A stretch of DNA of 64,000 nt, from assembly GCA_019918135.1 (NCBI GenBank), contig WBZZ01004845.1, positions 1 through 64,000 of the forward strand, read 5' to 3'. A model generated the notes under the pieces. The model saw only the letters and a list, made by a program, of their open reading frames with translations. It was not told the origin of the DNA and made no database searches. Shown here piece after piece: positions 16,501-24,900 of this stretch. Source of the DNA: Paulinella micropora. Taxonomy: Eukaryota > Cercozoa > Imbricatea > Euglyphida > Paulinellidae. The translations under genes and the position numbers were made by a program. Within the stretch, counting starts at the first letter, position 1. Each line of letters opens with the position of its first letter.

Positions 16501-17906
16501 AGTTGATCGATCTGGTGGCTGTTGGCAGGAGGATTGGGCACGTTGTCGTTGTTAGCAATAGCACCAGTATGAAGGTCACGTAATTGCTGTACTTCTCCTC
16601 TGCAGAGTGGACATCTCTCATCCATCGTGAACGCAGAGAGCAGACATCTCCAGTGACCTATGTGGTTACAAGGTTCGAGGATAGAAGCATGGCATGAGGA
16701 GGAAGTGATTGGACGACAGCAAACAGGACACCTGTTTGCATCAGCCTGTGTGTTGTCATCTGACTCTGAACCACTGTCCATGCCTAATACAGGACACGGA
16801 CATTGACATAGTGGTCCACTATTGTCGGGAGCAAGGTGAAGGTCACGAGCACACCTAATGCAACTTGCGACTTCATCAGTATCAATTGGCCGGTTGCATC
16901 CATTGCATGTCAGGTGTGATTCACTATCGTCCCTGTCATAGTATACAATTGTCTCAGCAGGGCTCTGCATTTCCCTTTGTGTACCCGTACACGGACAGAT
17001 ACACGTTTGTCCGTTGTGTAATGCGCTGTTGCAAATGGTACAGATAGTCACAAGTGTACGTTCAATCGGAAGCCTACATGCTATACAAATGCTACGAATT
17101 GCATCACTAGAGTTATGAGGAGTAGAACTAGTGCTCACAGTAGGGGAACTAGTGCTCACAGCTACAGGCCTAGGTCTGTCAGCATCTGCAATCATAGCAA
17201 GAGCCATTCTGTGCGGATCAGTTAGTGGACGCCTTGCAATAGCAAGAGCAGCAGACGTAGTTGTAAATAACGTCATGAGTCTGGTATCAGCATTGTCAAG
17301 CTGAGAGTGTCCAAGCGAGCCTAGTAGGGGTACTCCATAATCATCAGACCATGCACAGTAAAGAAGGTCCATCTGCTCATCCGCTCTGATATGGCCAGGT
17401 CGGTTGGGATCATAGATGATATCTGCCTGGGTAATTGCACGGTTTTTGAAGTAGGTCTCATACTGTTGCACCCAGTAGTTCCAAAGTTGTTGGCCCACAC
17501 CCGCTGCAAGGAGAAGCACTGGATACGGAGGGTCGTCAGCTTGTCGAGGAACACCAAGGGCCTGTAGGATCAATGGTTGAAAAATGGGGGTTGCTGTATC
17601 ATGGCCCCCTATTGCAATTTCGTGTCTCGCAGCAGTAGCCCATCTCTTGACTTCAGAACTTTGAATTGTTAGAAACGATATCGATATTAGTAGGTGCGTG
17701 TGGTGACGACATGAGAAGAATACGTACCAGAAGTAAAAAGATTTATATAAGAATGAGTCATAAAAAACATGAAGCAAAGAAAGAAAACGGGTGAGTGTGT
17801 CTAGTATATTAGCAAACAGGGAAAGTGCATCAATAGAAGGAGCATGGAACAAATGAAGCAAAGGAACGAGCAGGTATGGAACAGTAGAAGAGAGAAAAAG
17901 GGCCAA
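16491..17906 (-). CDS. ORF1: RING-like zinc finger array
   Basis: A 471-codon frame. The first 90 or so residues are hydrophobic and may not be translated, so the start is uncertain. The C-terminal half holds three related cysteine modules: CIACRLPI...CTIC...CICPC, then CNGCNRPI...CIRC...CQCPC, then a full RING-type module CPVCCRPI...CNHIGHWRC...CPLC near the end. It precedes ORF2 with a short overlap. ORF1 proteins of LINEs normally bind RNA; RING modules suggest protein interaction or ubiquitin ligation, but that is inference. A captured host gene fragment is possible. Confidence 0.5.
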   Translation of the reverse strand: MALFLSSTVPYLLVPLLHLFHAPSIDALSLFANILDTLTRFLSLLHVFYDSFLYKSFYFWYVFFSCRHHTHLLISISFLTIQSSEVKRWATAARHEIAIGGHDTATPIFQPLILQALGVPRQADDPPYPVLLLAAGVGQQLWNYWVQQYETYFKNRAITQADIIYDPNRPGHIRADEQMDLLYCAWSDDYGVPLLGSLGHSQLDNADTRLMTLFTTTSAALAIARRPLTDPHRMALAMIADADRPRPVAVSTSSPTVSTSSTPHNSSDAIRSICIACRLPIERTLVTICTICNSALHNGQTCICPCTGTQREMQSPAETIVYYDRDDSESHLTCNGCNRPIDTDEVASCIRCARDLHLAPDNSGPLCQCPCPVLGMDSGSESDDNTQADANRCPVCCRPITSSSCHASILEPCNHIGHWRCLLSAFTMDERCPLCRGEVQQLRDLHTGAIANNDNVPNPPANSHQIDQLWI

Positions 17907-18460
17907 CTAGCCGCACACAATTTTCAAGTGGGAAAATATGGGAGTTATCGAAAAAAAAACCAAAAAATATGGTCAGAACGGGCACACCAGTAAAAGAGAG
18001 TGACGTAAACAAGTTGTAAGAGTAAAGGGTAAGTCAGAGAGGGATGAAAGAAGATAGAGAACTAGAAGAGACAAGAAATCACGTGGCAGAAAACAAAAAT
18101 GGCTCCAAAAAGTAGTAGGAACAGAATAAGAGTCTCGGAATTTCGAGGAAGTCTGAGGAGTTGAGGATTAGTAGTCAGTTCCAGAGTCGAGAGATGCTTG
18201 AGAAGCGAAGTCCAAGGCGCTAGAGTCGATCGTGGTAATATGGCCAGCTCCTTGTCTTGAGAATTTCCGGAAACTTCTTCTCCTTCTTCTTCTCCTCCTC
18301 CTCCTTCTCCTTCTCCTTCTTCTTCTTCTTCTTCTTTAATGAAATCGAAAGCGAAATTGTACAGGAAGTAAAATCAGAACGAATTCATAAAAGTCGTAGT
18401 CAGAACTAATTCATGAAAACCAACTTAATATACTATAAAATATTATAAAAAATAGAAAAT
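17907..18460. other. Non-coding 5' region of the RLE retrotransposon
   Basis: No gene seen. It contains a pyrimidine tract (about 18270-18340) and the second copy of the AAGCGAAATTGTACA-containing direct repeat. Confidence 0.3.
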
Positions 18461-18494
18461 ATGAATGAGAAAAGAGAAGTGGAAAAACGAGATC

Positions 18495-18745
18495 TTCTTC
18501 TTCTTCTTCTTCTCCTTCTTCTTCTTCTTCTTCCAATGCATATGACAAAAGACAATAATCAGCACTCAGTCCGATCCACATCTTCTACTTCTTCTTTCCC
18601 CGCTTTCTCCACCCCCCTTTCTTCCCCTTCATCCACTTCTGTGTCTTCTGCTTCAGCTTCCTGCTGTGTCTTCTTCAAGAGTCTTCTTCTGCTACTACTT
18701 TCTTCTTCTTCTTCTTATTCTTCTTATTATTCTTATTATTATTAT

Positions 18746-18780
<35 letters not shown>

Positions 18781-18788
18781 TTCTTCTT

Positions 18789-18825
<37 letters not shown>

Positions 18826-18905
18826 CGTCACTACTTCTACTACCACTACTACCACTACTAATACCACTACTACTACGTCCTCCTTTTCCTCTTTCACTAC
18901 TATTA
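18495..18905. repeat. (TTC)n, (TTA)n and (ACT)n microsatellite cluster
   Basis: Successive CTT, TTA and TAC/ACT trinucleotide tracts with short interruptions. The frames over them encode homopolymers and are not genes. Confidence 0.85.
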
Positions 18906-19049
18906 ATATCCTGACTAATATTACACATGCCGAAAGCCGAGAAGGACAAGAAGAAAGATCTAGAGAAGAACGAGAAGAACGAAAAGAAAGAGAAGACCTC
19001 CCACTCATCCCTACGAGTGGCAAGACTTTCTATATATTAAAAGAGTGAT

Positions 19050-19521
19050 TGCCACACGGTATAATAAAAAAAGAAGAAAGAGAAGAAGGAGAAGAAGCTA
19101 GTAATAAATTTTAGGCCAAGTGATGATGGTCAATAGTATGTACCATAATATTGATTCCGGCGGATGCTATAACTTGATAGCAGGGTACTGTCAGCCTCTG
19201 TATTCACTGAAAGTTATCAATAGGATATGACTGCATCATGATGATAAGGTGAGCATATCTCTTAGGTCACTCAATGGTCGAGTCCGCTAATCATCTTCAT
19301 GATTAATTAATCATCGTGAACCTTTAATTAATTTATCTATGATATAGTATAGTTAATTAAACTGTTGAAGACTCAGTCACTTTACGCAAACAGTTTTTAA
19401 GTAGTATACAATTGGGTGAGAAGCGATCGCTGGTCCGAGCTGAAGCCGGCAACTCAATATTGTACTATTAATATTTGATGAAAAAGTTCAAAAAAATAAT
19501 CATATATATTACAATAATGAT

Positions 19522-19522
<1 letters not shown>
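19050..19522. other. No recognisable feature
   Basis: AT-rich non-coding sequence leading into an (AAT)n array at 19523-19557. Nothing identifiable. Confidence 0.3.
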
Positions 19523-19557
<35 letters not shown>

Positions 19558-19558
<1 letters not shown>

Positions 19559-20179
19559 TATATTGATCTGTCATGGCTGAGCCCGAGTGCTATGCGCCTC
19601 CATCCCTCGACCCAACAGTGACTACAGTGAGTATGTTGGGGAGGGAAGAGTGACTCTAACAATCCTGCATAGAAGGCCCCAAAAGGAAGTCCCTACTACC
19701 CGCACAGTGTCGGGTACCGTGCAGGAAATCAACTACAAATGATTGATCTTCCCCGCGTGAGAGCTCCACTAGACTGGGTAGGTCCCGCATGGAGGTACTC
19801 ACAGTGGTAGCAGATATTTCATGCTGCCTGCCAGCGCATGAGGACGTTTTGTGGTAAGTATCTGGGACGCCTCGAAACCCGTCACCACCCCTAGATCGCG
19901 GAATGTAAATACCCTTTTGATCCCACGTGGTGTATGTCTTTTAAACAACAACACAACTACATGGCCTCGAAACAAACACAACAACATAGCCTCGGAACCC
20001 ACATCGACATAGCCTCGGAACCCACACAACAACAGTGCCTCGGAACCAACACAACAAGATAGCCTCGGAACCAACACAACAACATAGCTCGGAGCCAACA
20101 CGACTACATAGCATCGAAACCAGTGGGAAGAGGCCAAACCACCTCCTCTTCCCGTGGGGTGCGATACTGTGCACCCCTC

Positions 20180-20181
<2 letters not shown>
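19558..20181 (-). repeat. Repeat A copy 1 (LINE-5'-end-like retroposon)
   Basis: About 620 bases, also present at 39724-40346. Read on the minus strand it starts GGAGGGGTGCAC and shares about 55 bases with the 5' end of the 6.1-kb LINE, then diverges. It contains a minisatellite (about 19951-20125) of roughly 21-24-base units with core AGCCTCGGAACC, and ends in an ATT array. (AAT)n lies on both sides. Probably a non-autonomous relative of the LINE. Confidence 0.6.
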
Positions 20182-20220
<39 letters not shown>

Positions 20221-20222
<2 letters not shown>

Positions 20223-20706
20223 ATATCTGAGGCGTACTGATGCAGCTAATGGCATGTCCTCAACGGACATAAGCCTCCAATACCCTTGTTCGAGGTCCTC
20301 CACCCCCCCGTGTCAGTCTCTCGCCTGATGATCGGGGCCACCGATGGAGCTCCTGAGGGCAAGACTGCACTAAGCCGAGGTTATTCCGCAGTCCCAGCAA
20401 CCTCTTGCAAGACGTCACCGAATGTGCAAGTGCATACACCAAGCGAGGTTGCTAGAGCTGCCTCAAAACCCCACCCATAACAATCTGGTGTCTGCTGGGT
20501 CCTGTGCTATCAACCAGCATATGCGGAGTTTAAGATCTTTTACGCGCGCAACGACCCTCCTCCCCAGCATCTACCACCAAAGGGTTATGAGTTGGCGTCA
20601 CAGTTTAACGCCTTCAGGCCATTGGGCTGGAACTCTGTTTAGCAAGTGTGACTAGGTTTTTTCATCGGGATTTCCCTCAAATATGTCACAGTCAACACTC
20701 CAAGGC
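20221..20706 (-). repeat. Repeat B copy 1
   Basis: Begins after an (AAT)n array with TATATCTGAGGCGTACTGAT. The first about 375 bases match 38485-38861, and the first 260 match the following copy at 20713-20980. It contains GTTCGAGGTCC, which resembles a pol III B box, but I find no A box. No coding potential. Confidence 0.6.
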
Positions 20707-20712
20707 AGATTT

Positions 20713-21115
<403 letters not shown>

Positions 21116-21345
21116 AGTGCTTCTCTGTCAATGGCGAATGCATTTCTGCACATGCGCCTCCATCGTCTCACCCGTGAGGGGTACGAAGAATTGACAATAA
21201 GCTCTAATGACACCCCCGCACGGGCACTTCCAACACTTCCAGACGGACCGGTATGTTCAATGAAAATACTAGTGGCACCGACGGGAATCGAACTGGCGAC
21301 AGGGCCCAGATGGTAGAACTTAACCACTGGGCTATCACTGTGTCC
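21116..21345 (-). repeat. tRNA-derived SINE-like repeat C, copy 1
   Basis: On the minus strand the copy starts with a tRNA-like head: an A-box sequence TAGCCCAGTGG (here slightly changed), a B box GTTCGATTCC, and the end CGGTGCCAC(C/T)A, which includes a CCA-like trinucleotide. A unique body follows, ending GAGAAGCACT and an ATT tail. (AAT)n flanks both sides. Confidence 0.7.
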
Positions 21346-21364
21346 AAATAATAATAATAATAAT

Positions 21365-21629
21365 AGTGCTTCTCTGTCAATGGCTGATGCATTTCTGCAC
21401 ATGCGCCTCCATCGTCTCACCCGTGAGGGGAGTACGAAGAATTGACGATATGCTGTAATGACACCCCCGCAAGGGCAGTTCCAACACTTCCAGACGGACC
21501 GGTATGTTCAATCAAAATACTGGTCCAGACGGACCGGTATGTTCAATGAAAATACTGGTGGCACCGACGGGAATCGAACTGGCGACAGGGCCCAGATGGT
21601 AGAACTTGACCACTGGGATCACGGTGTCC

Positions 21630-21630
<1 letters not shown>
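21365..21630 (-). repeat. tRNA-derived SINE-like repeat C, copy 2
   Basis: Same family as 21116-21345. It has two tandem copies of a roughly 32-base unit around GGTATGTTCAATGAAAATAC, which the first copy has once. It is separated from its neighbours by short AAT arrays. Confidence 0.7.
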
Positions 21631-21664
<34 letters not shown>

Positions 21665-21665
<1 letters not shown>

Positions 21666-21934
21666 GTGCTTCTCTGTCAATGGCTGATGCATTTCTGCAC
21701 ATGCGCCTCCATCGTCTCACCCGTGAGGGGAGTACGAAGAATTGACGATAAGCTCTAATGACACCCCCGCAAGGGCAGTTCCAACACTTCCAGACGGGCC
21801 GGTATGTTCAATGAAAATACTGGTCCAGAAATAGACCGGTATGTTCAATGAAAATACTGGTGGCACCGACTGGAATCGAACTGGCGACAGGGCCCAGATG
21901 GTAGAACTTGACCACTGGGCTATCACGGTGTCCA
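21665..21934 (-). repeat. tRNA-derived SINE-like repeat C, copy 3
   Basis: Third head-to-tail copy. Its upstream side abuts the AAT array that carries the 3' end of the LINE at 21985. Confidence 0.7.
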
Positions 21935-21935
21935 T

Positions 21936-21984
<49 letters not shown>

Positions 21985-21996
21985 GGCTTCCTCAGA

Positions 21997-24900
21997 CTAT
22001 AGCATCAGATCCAGATCCTGGACATGTGCCTCCATTGGGTCACCGGGGTCAGCCGATCCCAACGCATTGTCAGAACACCAAACAGACATAGCAGCAACAG
22101 CAACAGCAGGGGCAGATTGGGGCTGTGAAGTGCATGAAGAGCTAGATGCGAGGGTGTTAGCTGAAGAGAAGAACTCCGAGACACTACGCTGCGCTCCCGA
22201 ACCCCTCTCTCTAGCCAGGACGTCCACTCTGCGCGGACGGCCGCGCCGCGCAACATCAACGTCACTTGGGGGAGAGGGTGGGACAGAAGCTGATGGAACC
22301 TCAGTGAGGTCAATCACCTCCTCGCCCCCATCCTCCACCCCAAGCTCCTCCCTTTTACCCTCCCTAGCAGACCAACACTCAGACACATATGATCCAAACA
22401 ACACATCCAACTTTGGAGGGGGACGCAACGCTGTAACCCCTAACAACGCAGCAAGCCTAAAGTTACTGCGGAAGCGCGACTTCCCCTGAAAAAACTTACA
22501 AAACAATCGTGATTGATCCACAGGCGACATATCATCCCAACCCTGCCGCACAGAGCCCTCCCGCTCCCGCCCAAGCAACACATCCTCCACCACAACCTCA
22601 CCGCCTACGACCTCACCACCCTCCTCACTCCCTCCATCCCCCTCAGCACCCCCCACAGCCATGCCACCGAGCCTCTGCATACTCAGCAACAGCTGCTTAC
22701 GTCTCCCCTCATGCATGGGGCAATCCCATAAGAAGTGCGCAAGGGACTCATTGACATCATCATGACAACAGAAGCAGCGAGGGGACATGCCACTGACCAA
22801 CTTGCTGCGGTACAACCGAAGGCGGTTGTTGCAGCTGAGCAACCTTCTCCGAAGCAGATTATAATGCGCATCATCAAGGGCTACCCATCTTGGGAACTCC
22901 TTAGTTCCAAAGACTAGTCTTAGGATGACTCGCAGGCCATCAGTAAGATCGCTGCCTGCCTCTCGCTTGTCCCACATCAGTTGCTGCACCATCTTGACGT
23001 CCTGCTGAAGGGCCCACTTGTCCACAGTCAAAAACCAACCCTCGAGGTCCTTCTCTGAGCTATTTAGGAGCTCCTGAAGCCCTTGTTGTAGATCCATTGA
23101 GTCCCTGATAGCGCCTTCGGCCTCCGCAGTCCAGTCGGATTTGACTTGAGATGCGATGACAGGAAATCGCTTCTCCGGTAGAACACGCAGCCGTCCATAG
23201 AACTTCAGTTGCGCCGCCCGCCGCAAACGCTCCGCACTCAAAGAGCGCGCCAGAAAGAGTGTAATCCACTTGCTTGTCTTAGGGCTGATGCCGAGAATCA
23301 TCCTCATGGGGCGCAGCATTGCTGCCTCCAGCTTGGTGAGCTGCGATACGGGGGCACGCCAGACATCGAAGGCGTACTTCAGCTTGGCCCCCACAAGTTG
23401 ATTCCAGCACATGAGACGATACCTAGCTTGTATCTCACCTGCACACCACAAAGAGCACCAACCTGCGGTGGCGACTTCAGTGACACGCGTAGCCCGCAGG
23501 GCCTGCTCCTTCCACTTCAGGTCGTCGGTGATAACCACTCCCAGGTACTTGTACTGACTGGTGACACAAAGCTTCTGGCCGCGAAACCACACCACGGGCT
23601 CACCTCGCTCCCTGATACTTGGTCGTTTCGCCTTGCTCGACGTGTAAATGGGCATGATTTCCGTCTTGCCGGGCTTCAAGTTGACTTCCAGCCTGTAATC
23701 TTCCGCGAACTTGGCCACAACATTGACCATCTTCTGGAGCTCGGTGCGACTGTGAGCGATGAGGGCCACGTCGTCCGCGTATAGAAGTGCCTTGATGTCG
23801 TTCAGCCGCTTCACATCCGTGATCTTGAGGGCACTCGCCAGCCGATCACACAGCTCATCCATAAAGACGTTGAAGAGTGTGGGAGAGAGAGGGGACCCCT
23901 GTTGGACGCCTACACCCTCCAGTACTTCGGGGGTGAGTGCTCCATCAACTAGCACTTGCGACGAAGTCTGCTCGTAGCACCTGCGTAGCGTGCGCCAGAA
24001 CTTGCCCCTTACACCCAGCTTCCAGAGCCTCTCAAATAGGCCATCTCTCCAAACAGACGGGAAAGCCTTGCGTAGATCGACGAACAGGACATACGACTCC
24101 CGCTTCTGCTGCTGACGCCCCTTCAACCTCTGCCAAAGGGTAAAGACCTGATCCGTAGTGCGACGCCCCGGGCGGAAGCCTCCCTGCTCTGGACGTAGCT
24201 TATCCGGGCCATCCACGAAGAGCGTTAGACGAGTAGCTAATAAGGACAGATACAGCTTACCAAGGCAACTAATAATCGAGATATCCCTCCAGTTGTCAGG
24301 ATCCGTAGGATCCCCACCCTTGGGGATATTGACGATGATTCCCTTGCCCCAAGCTTTTGGAGTCCTCTCGGCTTCTCGAATCCAGTTGAAGTACTGCGTT
24401 AAGTAGCCATTGATGTAGGCGCCGCCATACTTGAGCATCTCGTTCTTCACTTTGTCCTCGCCACAAGCTTTGTGGTTATTCAGGGCACGTTGCCTTGCAA
24501 GGACCTCCTCTTGCGTGAACGGCTTGTCCAGCTCTTCGCAAGTGTCTTCACCTACTTCGTGCTCCTTCATAGCCCGGGCCACCTCATCTCTGAAGCGATC
24601 GTTCCAGTGGAACTGCCGCTTAGCTTCGGCTTCCTCCCACTCCAGCGAGCCTGCTTCTGCACAGCACTCCACCACAACAGCCGCACTTGCCGGATTTTCC
24701 CGTGGCTTCACCGAATTTTTCCGAAATTCCTCCCACCGAGCGACCTTTTCCGGCAGCGTACACGCCAGTGAGCCATCCTCCCTTTGCACCGGCGCGGAGA
24801 CCTTCGTTCTGCGTGCCCCGCCAAGCCGCTTCGCGAGTAGCCAAAAGCGCTTTGAGGATTGTTCGCGTTGACATTTGACCGCTTCTTCCTGCACTTGCTT

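Larger units (their letters stand above)
12378..18410 (-). mobile_element. RLE-type non-LTR retrotransposon, degenerate
   Basis: The minus strand reads ORF1 (zinc fingers), then ORF2 with zinc fingers, reverse transcriptase and a restriction-like endonuclease, the order of R2/NeSL/R4-type elements. Several frameshifts and one in-frame TAA (15434) make it inactive. A CTT-rich tract followed by AAGCGAAATTGTACA occurs near 12390-12460 and again in the same orientation near 18290-18410. This suggests either tandem copies sharing a 3' end or the repeated termini of one unit. Confidence 0.6.

Noticed and set aside
18461..19048. 195-codon plus-strand frame
   Set aside because: It crosses CTT, TTA and ACT microsatellites; the protein is poly-Leu/Ser/Thr low complexity.
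21272..21345. Functional tRNA gene
   Set aside because: The D and anticodon stems do not pair well, there are extra bases before the A box, and the unit is repeated with a SINE body.
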